Assembly (NCBI GenBank): GCA_002779395.1
Contig: PEWR01000074.1
Coordinates: forward strand, 1 to 45,053
From: Ignavibacteriales bacterium CG07_land_8_20_14_0_80_59_12
Lineage (GTDB): Bacteria; Bacteroidota; Ignavibacteria; 0-14-0-80-59-12
Direction of reading: 5' to 3'
Length of the DNA: 45,053 bases
Position numbers and translations under genes: made by a program. Numbering within the stretch: position 1 is the stretch's first letter; every line of letters begins with the position of its first letter. Positions 28,250-37,415 of this stretch are shown in pieces. The notes beneath the pieces were generated by a model. That model was not told the DNA's origin. It searched no databases and saw only the letters and a list, made by a program, of their open reading frames with translations.

Positions 28250-30394
28250 TCATCTCCGGGAAAGCGAAAGCCGCACGCGCATACCGTGTCTCTTCTCGAG
28301 GCGGAACTTCCAGTTCGGCACGCAGATCGTTCCCTGGTAGACGCGCTCGAAACCGGCTTCTGAAAGTGAGACCGTTTCGATCGGCGTGCGGAGCCACGCC
28401 GCAGGAACCTCCAGCCCGACGCAGGCGCGGACCTTGAGCCACTCATCAACCACCGAAGCACGCGTGCAGTCTTCGACGATCCCGCAGCTCCTCAGCCGCC
28501 GGTCGTCGAGTCCGACGCCTTCAAACTCGTAGTACCGGTCATGCGCATCGCCCGCCATGAAACCGAAGGCGAACTCAACGCCGAACCAAACGTCGAACGG
28601 TGTGCCATCGAGGTTCTCGATGACGTACTCTGCATCGATCGTGCTCGAGCCGCTGGAGAAGTGAAGCGTTTTCCTCACGCGCACCGGGCGCCGCTCATTG
28701 CCGCTCCACACACCGCCGGTGCGTGTGAGGCGGAGATCAATGCCACCCTTCACCTTCTTCACCGAAGCAGCGTACGGTCGGTTTACGAAATCCCCCAGCT
28801 CGGGGTAGCGTGCAGCGCCGAATCCTTCAAGCGTGAGGCCCTCACCGAAGAAATGGTCGACGAACGAGCCGTGCTGGTACCAGTCGTATGTCAGGAGCTT
28901 CTCGAGTCCCGTCTCCTTTGATTGAACGACGTCATGGATGCTTGCGACGTTGTCCGCTGCAGGAGTCGAACCCCCGCCCGTCCCCGCCGCCTCGCGGAGC
29001 TTCCGGTGGTAGCCTTCCTCATGGCGCGAGACGATATCGAGGATGTTGTAGCGGCCCGGCTTGAAGTCGAGCTCGAAGAGTCTCCCTCCCTCGGAGGGCT
29101 TGAAGTACGCGTTCACCACATCGGACTCGACCAGGACCTCATCGTGACCGTCGCAGTCGAAATCGGTCACTTCCGCCGCAACTCCCCGGGGGCGGACAAT
29201 GCGGTCAAGCGCCCGCTCCGCATCAATGAGGCTCCTGTAGACAGGGAAGCGGACGTTGGGGAGGTAAAGTCCTCCGAACACGCCGTGCCAATACGCGTCG
29301 TTGCACTGTGCCCCAAGGAGGTGGTCAAGGGCCTTCCGAACCTGTCGAGGAGGGTTCCTTCGCCGGGCGGCGGCGTGGACGCGTGACGAGACCCTCAGCA
29401 TCTTCTTGTGCATCTGGTTTGCCTCGGGGTACTTCGCGAGGAAGTTGCGCCAGAACCCGCCGCGGACAAACTTCTCGAAGACATCTCGGCGCGGGACCGC
29501 CTCGAGGAATTTCTCCATCTCCTCGTACTCGAGGAACGTTTTGGGCGGAAGCGCCCAGTGCATCATCTCGGCATACGAGGCGTTCGGGAGATAGATGCGC
29601 CCGCGCGGGGGAATGTTGTCGGCGATGTCCGAGAAGTGCCGGACGCGGATCCAGTCGCTGTTCACGTCGAGCGCCGTGAAGAAGCGGTCGAGCCAACCTT
29701 CCTCGTACACATGCTTGAACGTCTTCGGCCAAACACCGAACTTCTCGCCGTCATCGGCGAAGACGACGACGGTCTGGCCATCCTCCGTCGCCGCACTCCT
29801 GAGGTAGTCGGTCGTCGCCTCGACCGGCTGGAACGGGATCGCGTACCGGAGGCGCTTGCTGATCGGGAAAACCCTCAGCATCGCCCCCTGTTCCTCCGTG
29901 ACAAAGTACCCGAGGAGCTCCTCTTCCGTGAGACCTGCGTGTTTGAAGTGGGAATCGTCGACCGCGATGAACTTCACACCGGCATCCGCGATCGGCTTCG
30001 CGAGAAACGCCTCCCACACTCTCTCGGCAAGCCACATCCCCTGAGGCGTGACGTGAAAAAGACGGCGGATCTCGGTGGAGAGTTTCCGGATCTGGAGCAG
30101 CTTGTCGGCGTCGGGGATGGCGGGAAGGATCGCCTCGTAGTAGGCGCCCGTCATCATCTCCACCTGTCCCGCGGCAACGAGAGCGGTGAGTTGCTCGATA
30201 AACTCCGGGTGGTGCGCGGCAAGCCAGGCCAGGAGAATGCCGGAATAGTGCTGCGAGAGGCGTACATGCGCGTGCCGCCTGAGAACATCAAGAAACGGGC
30301 GGTACGAATGCTCGTATGCGTGCTCGAAGACCGAATCGAAATTCCCGAGCGGCTGGTGGTTGTGGATGCCAAGGGCAAGCGTCACAGTTCTCAT
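28250..30394 (-). CDS. GH57 family alpha-amylase / 4-alpha-glucanotransferase-like protein
   Basis: 714 aa; MRTVTLALGIHNHQPLGNFDSVFEHAYEHSYRPFLDVL, VKFIAVDDSHFKHAGL, TVVVFADDGEKFGVWP; C-terminal domain typical of these enzymes. Confidence 0.92.
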   Translation of the reverse strand: MRTVTLALGIHNHQPLGNFDSVFEHAYEHSYRPFLDVLRRHAHVRLSQHYSGILLAWLAAHHPEFIEQLTALVAAGQVEMMTGAYYEAILPAIPDADKLLQIRKLSTEIRRLFHVTPQGMWLAERVWEAFLAKPIADAGVKFIAVDDSHFKHAGLTEEELLGYFVTEEQGAMLRVFPISKRLRYAIPFQPVEATTDYLRSAATEDGQTVVVFADDGEKFGVWPKTFKHVYEEGWLDRFFTALDVNSDWIRVRHFSDIADNIPPRGRIYLPNASYAEMMHWALPPKTFLEYEEMEKFLEAVPRRDVFEKFVRGGFWRNFLAKYPEANQMHKKMLRVSSRVHAAARRRNPPRQVRKALDHLLGAQCNDAYWHGVFGGLYLPNVRFPVYRSLIDAERALDRIVRPRGVAAEVTDFDCDGHDEVLVESDVVNAYFKPSEGGRLFELDFKPGRYNILDIVSRHEEGYHRKLREAAGTGGGSTPAADNVASIHDVVQSKETGLEKLLTYDWYQHGSFVDHFFGEGLTLEGFGAARYPELGDFVNRPYAASVKKVKGGIDLRLTRTGGVWSGNERRPVRVRKTLHFSSGSSTIDAEYVIENLDGTPFDVWFGVEFAFGFMAGDAHDRYYEFEGVGLDDRRLRSCGIVEDCTRASVVDEWLKVRACVGLEVPAAWLRTPIETVSLSEAGFERVYQGTICVPNWKFRLEKRHGMRVRLSLSRR

Positions 30395-30448
30395 AAGGTG
30401 GTCCTGTTCACGCCGTGATGAAGTGTCCTGTGGTTCACCGGGCGAGGG

Positions 30449-31984
30449 TCAGCGCTCCGGCCGCATGTGCGGAAAGAGGATGACGTCCCGGATTGACTCC
30501 TGCCCCGTTAAGAGCATGACAAGGCGGTCGATCCCGATGCCGACCCCGGCGGTCGGGGGCATGCCGTATTCGAGGGCGCGGAGGAAGTCCTCGTCGAGCA
30601 TCTGCGCCTCCTCGTCGCCGCGCGCACGGAGCTTCATCTGCTCTTCGAACCGCGCGCGCTGGTCGGCGGGATCGTTGAGCTCCGAGAACGCATTGCAGAG
30701 CTCCTGTCCGTTCACCATGGCTTCAAAACGTTCGACGAGCCCCTCCTCGCTCCTGTGCCGTTTCGCGAGCGGAGACATCTCGAGCGGGTAATCCATGATG
30801 AAGGTTGGCTGGATAAGCTGAGGCTGAACGCGCTCGCTGAAGATCTCATCGATGATCTTCCCGGCTCCCGCCTCCGGCTCAACTGGCACATCAAGCTTCC
30901 TTGCGATGCGCCGCAGGTCCTGCTCTCCAAGACCACGAAGGTTCTCGCCGGCATACTCGCGGATCGCGTCGAACATTGTGATCCGCTTCCATGGCGAAGC
31001 GAAGTCGATGACCGTGCCGCCGGACGGGACTTCCGTCGTCCCGCAGAGTTCCCGCGTGACCGTGCCGACAAGCTCCTCGACGAGCTTCATCATCCAGACG
31101 TAGTCCTGGTAGGCAACGTAGAGCTCGAGCATGGTGAATTCGGGGTTGTGGAACCGGTCCATCCCCTCGTTCCGGAAGTCCTTCGCTATCTCGTAGACGC
31201 CGTCGAAACCGCCGACGATAAGACGCTTGAGGTAGAGCTCATCAGCGATGCGGAGGTAAAGGTCGATGTCAAGTGCGTTGTGGTGCGTGATGAACGGCCG
31301 CGCCGAGGCACCCCCGTAGATCGGCTGGAGGACAGGCGTTTCAACCTCAAGACAGCCGCGCGCATCAAGGAAGTTCCGGATTGTCCGGAGGATCTGCGCG
31401 CGCTCCCGGAACACATCTCGCACCCCGGGGTTCACGATGAGGTCGACGTACCGCTGACGGTAGCGGAGTTCCTTGTCAGCGAACTGATCGAATACGATCT
31501 TGTTCCCACGCTCGTCGGTTTTCTCCTTGACGATCGGCAGCGGGCGCGCGGACTTGGAGAGGAGGGTGACCGCCCGTGCGTGCACCGAGACCTCCCCCAT
31601 CTTCGTCCTGAACACGAAGCCCTCCACGCCGATGATGTCGCCGATGTCCATGAGACGGAACGCGTCGTACATTTCGCCTATGTCATCGCGTCGGAGGTAC
31701 ACCTGGATCTTCCCACTGGAATCGAGGAGGTGAGCGAAAGACGCCTTCCCCATGCGACGGATCGACAGGATGCGCCCCGCGACGGCGACGTTTTCACCCG
31801 CGGTGTCATCACGGAACGTCGCAAGAATATCCGCTGACCGGTGCGTCTTCCGGAACGAGTACGGGTACGGGTTGATCCCGCGTTCGCGGAGCGCTGCAAG
31901 TTCATCGCGCCGCCGCTGGATAAGGACGTTCAACTCTTCCTGAAACTCCTGATGCTCCACAGACCCCCCTTTCACAACTCGCAT
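30449..31984 (-). CDS. lysS: Lysine--tRNA ligase (class II)
   Basis: 511 aa; [87 protein letters not shown]. Confidence 0.97.
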   Translation of the reverse strand: MRVVKGGSVEHQEFQEELNVLIQRRRDELAALRERGINPYPYSFRKTHRSADILATFRDDTAGENVAVAGRILSIRRMGKASFAHLLDSSGKIQVYLRRDDIGEMYDAFRLMDIGDIIGVEGFVFRTKMGEVSVHARAVTLLSKSARPLPIVKEKTDERGNKIVFDQFADKELRYRQRYVDLIVNPGVRDVFRERAQILRTIRNFLDARGCLEVETPVLQPIYGGASARPFITHHNALDIDLYLRIADELYLKRLIVGGFDGVYEIAKDFRNEGMDRFHNPEFTMLELYVAYQDYVWMMKLVEELVGTVTRELCGTTEVPSGGTVIDFASPWKRITMFDAIREYAGENLRGLGEQDLRRIARKLDVPVEPEAGAGKIIDEIFSERVQPQLIQPTFIMDYPLEMSPLAKRHRSEEGLVERFEAMVNGQELCNAFSELNDPADQRARFEEQMKLRARGDEEAQMLDEDFLRALEYGMPPTAGVGIGIDRLVMLLTGQESIRDVILFPHMRPER

Positions 31985-31994
31985 GCGCTAACGT

Positions 31995-32762
31995 TCACTC
32001 ATTGGGCATGACCCGTCTCGTTGCGGGCTTCTCCACGAGATGCACGGCGGCTCTCAGCCGTGCCACTTCCTCGGAACGGAGGTACCTCCATTCCCCCCTC
32101 GCGAGCCCACCAACCGTGATCCCCGCATACGAGACTCGATGAAGCCTCTTCACCTCGCGGCCAAGGCTCGCAAAAATTCTCCGCACTTCGTGGTACTTTC
32201 CTTCGTGAAGGAGGATCTCCACAGACTCGTCGCCGGGGGCCACTCGGAGGATGGAGCACGCAACCCGCACCCCCGGTTCGATGAAAACCCCCAGCTCGAG
32301 CTTCGTCCGCTCAGCCGGAGTGAGCGGCCGGTCGAGACGCACCAGGTAGACCCGCGGAACGCCGTATCCCGGATGCATGAGGCGGCGTGCAAGCTCACCG
32401 TCATTCGTGAGAAGCAGAAGACCCGTGGTGTTCCGGTCAAGGCGTCCCACCGGAAAGACTCGGTCTCCGCAGTCGACGAGGTCGAGTGCCGTGCGCCGGC
32501 CCCTTTCGTCGGCCGCCGTCGTGATGCAGTCGCACGGCTTGTTGAGCGCGATGTAGACGTGCCGCCTCCCGAGCCTCACGCGGACACCGTCGACAAGAAC
32601 GGAGTCCTTCACCGGGTCGACCTTCGTCCCGAGCTCTGTCACGACGGCGCCGTTCACCGCGACGGCACCCGAAGCGATAAGTCCATCCGCCGCGCGGCGC
32701 GAGGAGACGCCGGCCCGCGCGAGGAAGTGGTTAAGGCGGAGGAGGCTCCTCGGGGCTTCCAT
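31995..32762 (-). CDS. RsuA/RluB-type pseudouridine synthase
   Basis: S4 domain RLNHFLARAGVSSRRAADGLIASGAVAVNG; catalytic FPVGRLDRNTTGLLLLTNDGELARRLMHPGYGVPRVY. Start ATG 32762 adjoins the scpB stop. Confidence 0.94.
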   Translation of the reverse strand: MEAPRSLLRLNHFLARAGVSSRRAADGLIASGAVAVNGAVVTELGTKVDPVKDSVLVDGVRVRLGRRHVYIALNKPCDCITTAADERGRRTALDLVDCGDRVFPVGRLDRNTTGLLLLTNDGELARRLMHPGYGVPRVYLVRLDRPLTPAERTKLELGVFIEPGVRVACSILRVAPGDESVEILLHEGKYHEVRRIFASLGREVKRLHRVSYAGITVGGLARGEWRYLRSEEVARLRAAVHLVEKPATRRVMPNE

Positions 32763-32763
32763 C

Positions 32764-33642
32764 TCATTCTGCGGGGAGCTCGTCCCGCCCCTGCTCCCCT
32801 TCTCCCGGGGGAGCCTGCTCCCCTTCTCCCGGGGGAGCCTGCTCCCCTTCTCCCGGGGGACGGGCCTCCGGGGATTCGCCCGCTTCGTCGGACGGCGATT
32901 CGGATCCGGTCTTCCCAAGGTGCAGGTGCTCTTTCATGAAGAGGTCAAGTTCTTCGTCGCCGACTTCCGTCTCGCCGTCGCGGAGCTCCCTCATCACACG
33001 CTGACGAACATCCTCGTCGTCGGTGAAGAGCTCGTTGATCTCGCGCGGCTTCGGAAGGTCATCGAGGTCTCTCAGCCCGAACCTCCTGAGGAACTCCTGC
33101 GTCGTGCCGTAGAGAAGGGGCCGCCCCGGGGTCGACGCCCTCCCGATAATGGTGACGAGGTTCTTTTCGAGGAGGGTTTTCAGGACGTAGTCGGCATTGA
33201 CGCCCCGGATCGCCTCGATCTCCGGCTTGCTCACCGGCTGCTTGTACGAGACGATGGAAAGGGTCTCGAGTGCGGACTGTGAGAGCCTGCGGCGTGCGTG
33301 TTCACGGAAGAGGCGTCCGAGCCATTGCGCGAACTCTGGGAGTGTCGAGAACTGGAACCCGCCGGCGATTTCGATGATCCGGAAGGCACGGTGCGACGCG
33401 GAATACTCCTCGTTGACGGAATCGATGATCTTCCTGATCTCTTCCGCGCCGAGGTTCGCTGGCGCCGCGGCATCGGGACCCATCCCCTCGGGAGCCGCCG
33501 CCGGGGCGCCCGAAGCGGACGTGTCTTCGCCGAGCAGTCCCCTCAGGTCCAAGATGGAGAGAGGTTCATCAGATGCAAAGATGAGGGCTTCGATGATCCG
33601 GCGCCGCGGATCATCGAAGCCGCCGACAGTCTCTTCCGTCAC
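32764..33642 (-). CDS. scpB: Segregation and condensation protein B
   Basis: RRRIIEALIFASDEPLS...; LSQSALETLSIVSYKQPVSKPEIEAIRGVNADYVLKTLLEKNLVTIIGRASTPGRPLLYGTTQEFLRRFGLRDLDDLP. Confidence 0.95.
   Translation of the reverse strand: MTEETVGGFDDPRRRIIEALIFASDEPLSILDLRGLLGEDTSASGAPAAAPEGMGPDAAAPANLGAEEIRKIIDSVNEEYSASHRAFRIIEIAGGFQFSTLPEFAQWLGRLFREHARRRLSQSALETLSIVSYKQPVSKPEIEAIRGVNADYVLKTLLEKNLVTIIGRASTPGRPLLYGTTQEFLRRFGLRDLDDLPKPREINELFTDDEDVRQRVMRELRDGETEVGDEELDLFMKEHLHLGKTGSESPSDEAGESPEARPPGEGEQAPPGEGEQAPPGEGEQGRDELPAE
32791..32860. repeat. 24-bp tandem repeat (about 2.9 copies) in the scpB C-terminal tail
   Basis: ctgctccccttctcccgggggagc at 32791-32814, 32815-32838 and 32839-32860 (partial); encodes repeated PPGEGEQA. 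Confidence 0.97.
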
Positions 33643-34400
33643 CCCGCGTACCCCATTTCCTCGAATTGCGGAAGAGCGGCGCAGCCGGATGCGCGAGCAA
33701 CCCAGATCTCGCCGAACACCTCTTCCTGCTGAAGCTCGATCATACCGGTCTTGATGAGCTCAAGCAGTGCGACGAACGTGACGACGATGCGGATGCGCTC
33801 GGTCATCCCGGCAACGATCTCGAGGAACGTGAGGCGCGGCCTTTCGTTGAGCGACCGGAGGACATGCTCAGCCATCTCTTCGATGGTGACCGGTGCGCGC
33901 TGCACCTCGTGCACCGTCTTCTTTGGCATCTGATCGAGCGCCCGCTTGAACGCCGACATGAGGTCGAAGATTGTCACATTCCGCAGGAGCGTCGAGTCAT
34001 CCTCCACGGGGGCGAGCCGGGGATCGCGCTGGAAATTCTGGCGGTAGAAGACTCTCGATTGCTTTCTCTCGGAGCGCGAGAGGTCCCCGGCCAGCTCCTT
34101 GTACTTCTTGTACTCGAGGAGCCGCCGGATGAGATCGGCGCGCGGATCCTCGGTCTCCTCCTCCTCCCCCTCGGACGCCGGGAGGAGCATCCTCACCTTG
34201 ATCTTCATGAGATCGCAGGCCATGACGATGAACTCGCCGGCGACATCAAGGTCGAGGACCTCCATGAGGCGGACGTACTCGAGGAACTCCTTCGCGAGCG
34301 AGGCGATCGGGATGTTGTAGATATCCAGCTCGTCACACTTGATGAAGAAGAGGAGAAGGTCGAGGGGACCCTCGAAGTCCTGGAGTTTTACACGGTACAT
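33639..34400 (-). CDS. scpA: Segregation and condensation protein A
   Basis: MYRVKLQDFEGPLDLLLFFIKCDELDIYNIPIASLAKEFLEYVRLMEVLDLDVAGEFIVMACDLMKIKVRMLLP; ATGA overlap with scpB. Confidence 0.96.
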   Translation of the reverse strand: MYRVKLQDFEGPLDLLLFFIKCDELDIYNIPIASLAKEFLEYVRLMEVLDLDVAGEFIVMACDLMKIKVRMLLPASEGEEEETEDPRADLIRRLLEYKKYKELAGDLSRSERKQSRVFYRQNFQRDPRLAPVEDDSTLLRNVTIFDLMSAFKRALDQMPKKTVHEVQRAPVTIEEMAEHVLRSLNERPRLTFLEIVAGMTERIRIVVTFVALLELIKTGMIELQQEEVFGEIWVARASGCAALPQFEEMGYAG

Positions 34401-34488
34401 GTCCGATTCCCGCCGTTCGCCTGTCGCTTCATCATCTCATCTATCGCCCCTTCGCACGCCACCCTTCCGAGGCCGCGTGCCCATATCA

Positions 34489-35442
34489 TCACCCGAGATG
34501 CATCGCGTCGTGGACTTCCGCCATCGTTGCCTCCGCGACGGTCCGTGCCCGGCGCTCGCCGTCCGCAAGGATCTCTTCGACTTCCGGCGGGTGCGACTCG
34601 TAGTAACTCCGCTTCTCGCGCATCGGAGCGAGGTACTGCGCGATGCGCTCAGCACAGCGGCGCTTGCAGTCGACACAACCGAGCCTTCCAGACTCGCACC
34701 CTTCCCGGATGTCATCGACCTCAGCGGGATTGAATTTCTTGTGATAGGTGAAGACAAGGCAAATGTCCGGCCTTCCGGGGTCACCCCTGCGGATCTTTTG
34801 CGGATCCGTGACCGCGCCCCGCATCCGTCTCTGAATCTCTTCCGGAGGATCGGAAAGAAGAATTGTGTTGCCGAGTGACTTACTCATCTTCGCACCGCCA
34901 TCGAGTCCGGGAAGGCGCGCGAAGGCTGTCAACTTCGGCTCGGGCTCGGGAAACACCGTTGCATACGTTGCATTGAACCTCCGCGCGATCTCGCGTGTGA
35001 TCTCGACGTGCGGCACCTGGTCCTCGCCGACCGGGACGAGCTCCCCCTTGTAGAGGAGGATGTCGGCCGCCTGAAGCACCGGGTAGCCGAGGTGCCCGTA
35101 GACGACGTTTTCTATGTGGAGGTCCCGGACCTGGTTCTTGAGCGTCGGGTTCCGCTCAAGCCTGGCGGTCGTGATGAGCATGGAGAATATGAGATGAAGC
35201 TCCGTATGCTCCTTTACCTGTGATTGCCGGAACACCGGGCTCCTGGCCGGATCGATTCCGGCCGCGATCCAGTCGATGAGCATCTCGATGGTATTCTCAC
35301 GGAGGTGCGACGTCTCGAGATTCGTTGTCAGTGCATGGTAATCCGCGATGAGATGATAGTTCTGATATGAGCCCTGAAGTGCGACCCAACTCTCAAGCGC
35401 CCCGACAAGGTGTCCGATGTGGAGCTTCCCCGTCGGCCGCAT
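34489..35442 (-). CDS. trpS: Tryptophan--tRNA ligase (true N-terminus probably further upstream)
   Basis: MRPTGKLHIGHLVGALESW..., [38 protein letters not shown]. The same frame upstream encodes KKTILSG, the conserved lead-in. Confidence 0.95.
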   Translation of the reverse strand: MRPTGKLHIGHLVGALESWVALQGSYQNYHLIADYHALTTNLETSHLRENTIEMLIDWIAAGIDPARSPVFRQSQVKEHTELHLIFSMLITTARLERNPTLKNQVRDLHIENVVYGHLGYPVLQAADILLYKGELVPVGEDQVPHVEITREIARRFNATYATVFPEPEPKLTAFARLPGLDGGAKMSKSLGNTILLSDPPEEIQRRMRGAVTDPQKIRRGDPGRPDICLVFTYHKKFNPAEVDDIREGCESGRLGCVDCKRRCAERIAQYLAPMREKRSYYESHPPEVEEILADGERRARTVAEATMAEVHDAMHLG

Positions 35443-35532
35443 CCCGCTGAGGATGGTTTTCTTCGGCGTTTCCTGAAGTGTCAGAACGATCTTCTCCCTC
35501 TACGACGTGCTGTTCCGCACCCGGCGGCACAC

Positions 35533-36036
35533 TCAGCTCATGAAGAGATACGGCTTCCACCCCTCGTCGACCTGTCCCACGAAGTGACGGATGAAGGTGA
35601 CGTGGCTCGGTCTTCGCGGGCGCCGCAGAAGCGGCATGCGAGCTTCTTCCGGAGTCCTGTCCCCCTTCTTGTTGTTGCACCTGAGGCAGGCGCTCACCAG
35701 GTTCTCCCAGGCATCCTCTCCGCACTGCGCCTTGGGGATCACGTGGTCGACAGTGAGCGGAAGCCCGGTTCCTCCACAGTACTGGCACCGGTACGCGTCG
35801 CGGCGCAGGATGTTCTTTCGCGTGAGAACGACACGCTTGAACGGAGCATGAATGAAGACCGAAAGACGGACGATGCTCGGACACGGCATTGTGCTGGAGA
35901 CCGAATGGAGAGCCTTTCCATTCTTTGACTCGACCAGCTCGGCCTTTCCGAGGTAGAGAAGAATGACGGCCTTCTTGACGTTACAGACACTCATCGGTTC
36001 ATAGTTCTGGTTCAGCACCAGGACTTTAATGTTCAT
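35533..36036 (-). CDS. HNH endonuclease family protein
   Basis: MNIKVLVLNQNYEPMSVCNVKKAVILLYLGKAELVE...; ILRRDAYRCQYCGGTGLPLTVDHVIPKAQCGEDAWENLVSACLRCNNKKGDRTPEEA. Start ATG 36036. Confidence 0.94.
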   Translation of the reverse strand: MNIKVLVLNQNYEPMSVCNVKKAVILLYLGKAELVESKNGKALHSVSSTMPCPSIVRLSVFIHAPFKRVVLTRKNILRRDAYRCQYCGGTGLPLTVDHVIPKAQCGEDAWENLVSACLRCNNKKGDRTPEEARMPLLRRPRRPSHVTFIRHFVGQVDEGWKPYLFMS

Positions 36037-36093
36037 CGGACCCGAACCGTTTCCGTGGAATCGCCTTTCGCTGAAGACATTCACCCCCTGTCA

Positions 36094-37173
36094 TCAAGTC
36101 TCGAGTCGCCGCGCGCCGGCAAACATCGTGCGGAGCCGTTCTTCGTACCTGGGATCACGGGGGTCCATACTGTCGACGCGCACGTACCCCGATGCGTGGA
36201 TGACACACCTTCCCCCGATCGCGATGCCGACGTGGGAGATGGCCCCTCTTTCGTCGTGAAAGAAGACAAGATCGCCTTTCTGCATGCTGCGCGGATTCCT
36301 GCCGACCCGCTTCCCCACACGCCACTGCAAGCTCGCATCCCGGGGAAGCTCGACGCCGTTCAGGCGGAACACCGTTTGTACAAAGCCCGAACAATCGAAG
36401 CCGATCGAGGACCTCCCTCCCCAGAGATAGGGGACACCGAGGAACCTCTTCGCCGTCTTCACGATCGCCTCGGTTGGCACCGGATATTGACGCCGGCGCA
36501 CAAGTCGGATGCCGTCAGACGGGACCCACCCCCTCACACCATCCGGAAGAAGCACCTCTGTCCAGCCGTCCCAGCCCGCGCCCGCCGGGAGCCGGACACC
36601 CGCCACCGCATCTCTCACAGTCTCAGATTGCGGCGACGGCCTTTTCTTCACATGGAGGAGGTTCTCGAAAACCTCGGCACGCGGAAGCCGCTCCCAGGCG
36701 GCAAGCTCTCCGGGTGAGCAGAGCTCAACCTGGGCCGGACTCACCCAGCCGACGTAGCCGTCCGAATGAAGCCTTACCCTGATCCAATTGGCGTCACGCT
36801 GAAGCACATCAAACGACTCGGCGAGGAGGACTTGCGTGACGATCTCCGAAGCGTGCAACGGCCGCCGCATCACCGGTGCCGAAGCAGCCTTTGAAAAGCC
36901 GACGGACTCCTCCCCGACGCCGGCATCGGGAAGGAGGTGAACTGTAAACGAAAAACCGCTTGCTCTGCCTCCCCATGCGCGCCGCCTCTTGAGCCTCTTG
37001 GCGGAACTCAAGAAGATCTCCTGCGCGCGGCGGGCTGCATAGGCGCTTGACCCAATGAACTCGATTCCTGCCGGTTTCTTCAGGACCCTCGCCTCCGCCA
37101 CGACAAACCGTCGGTCTATCTTCAATTTATGGTCGATGTCATAAGCGATTTCTTGCAGGGCGTCCGGCATCAT
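36094..37173 (-). CDS. NlpC/P60 (C40) family peptidase with SH3-like domains
   Basis: KTAKRFLGVPYLWGGRSSIGFDCSGFVQTVFRLNGVELPRDASLQ...KGDLVFFHDERGAISHVGIAIGGRCVIHASG; SH3-like NWIRVRLHSDGYVGWVSPAQVEL. Confidence 0.95.
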   Translation of the reverse strand: MMPDALQEIAYDIDHKLKIDRRFVVAEARVLKKPAGIEFIGSSAYAARRAQEIFLSSAKRLKRRRAWGGRASGFSFTVHLLPDAGVGEESVGFSKAASAPVMRRPLHASEIVTQVLLAESFDVLQRDANWIRVRLHSDGYVGWVSPAQVELCSPGELAAWERLPRAEVFENLLHVKKRPSPQSETVRDAVAGVRLPAGAGWDGWTEVLLPDGVRGWVPSDGIRLVRRRQYPVPTEAIVKTAKRFLGVPYLWGGRSSIGFDCSGFVQTVFRLNGVELPRDASLQWRVGKRVGRNPRSMQKGDLVFFHDERGAISHVGIAIGGRCVIHASGYVRVDSMDPRDPRYEERLRTMFAGARRLET

Positions 37174-37188
37174 CTCACCTCTCCTAAA

Positions 37189-37217
37189 AATATACCGGAA
37201 ATCGCCAAGATTGTCAA
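37189..37217 (-). promoter_or_regulatory. Sigma70-type promoter for the NlpC/P60 gene
   Basis: Minus strand TTGACA (37217-37212), N17, TATATT (37194-37189). Confidence 0.7.
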
Positions 37218-37415
37218 GAAACAGAGAGCCAAAGGCAGGTCTGATAACGGATCGTGGTCCGGGATCCCCTTTGGGGCCGGAACAGGGGATTGTGGAGGGA
37301 CGTAGCCCCGGCTGACCATGTCACGGATTTCCGATGTTCGGCGATGTCTCGCACGCAGAGACAAGTGTGAAGGCGTTGCAGTTGGGTCGGGAGTTTTCTA
37401 TTTTTGTTCTCCGTC

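Noticed and set aside
28959-28978. tRNA T-arm-like string (GCGGGGGTTCGACTCCTGCA on the minus strand)
   Set aside because: It lies inside the GH57 coding frame (GGGSTPAADN) and no matching acceptor, D or anticodon arms were found.
29408-30418. 336-aa plus-strand ORF
   Set aside because: Antisense to the GH57 gene; a shadow of coding sequence on the other strand.
32791-32860. Possible mini CRISPR array
   Set aside because: Units are contiguous with no spacers and are an in-frame coding repeat in scpB.
33666-34733. 355-aa plus-strand ORF
   Set aside because: Antisense to scpA and trpS; no domain signal.
35393-35884. 163-aa minus ORF overlapping trpS and the HNH gene
   Set aside because: Out of frame with both well-supported genes and low-complexity composition; a frame shadow.
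37376-37406. Bacteroidetes-type promoter TTG-N20-TATTTTTG before the Ig-like lipoprotein gene
   Set aside because: It would place the start of transcription almost on the ATG (37416), and other promoters in this window are sigma70 TTGACA/TATATT type; too weak to call.
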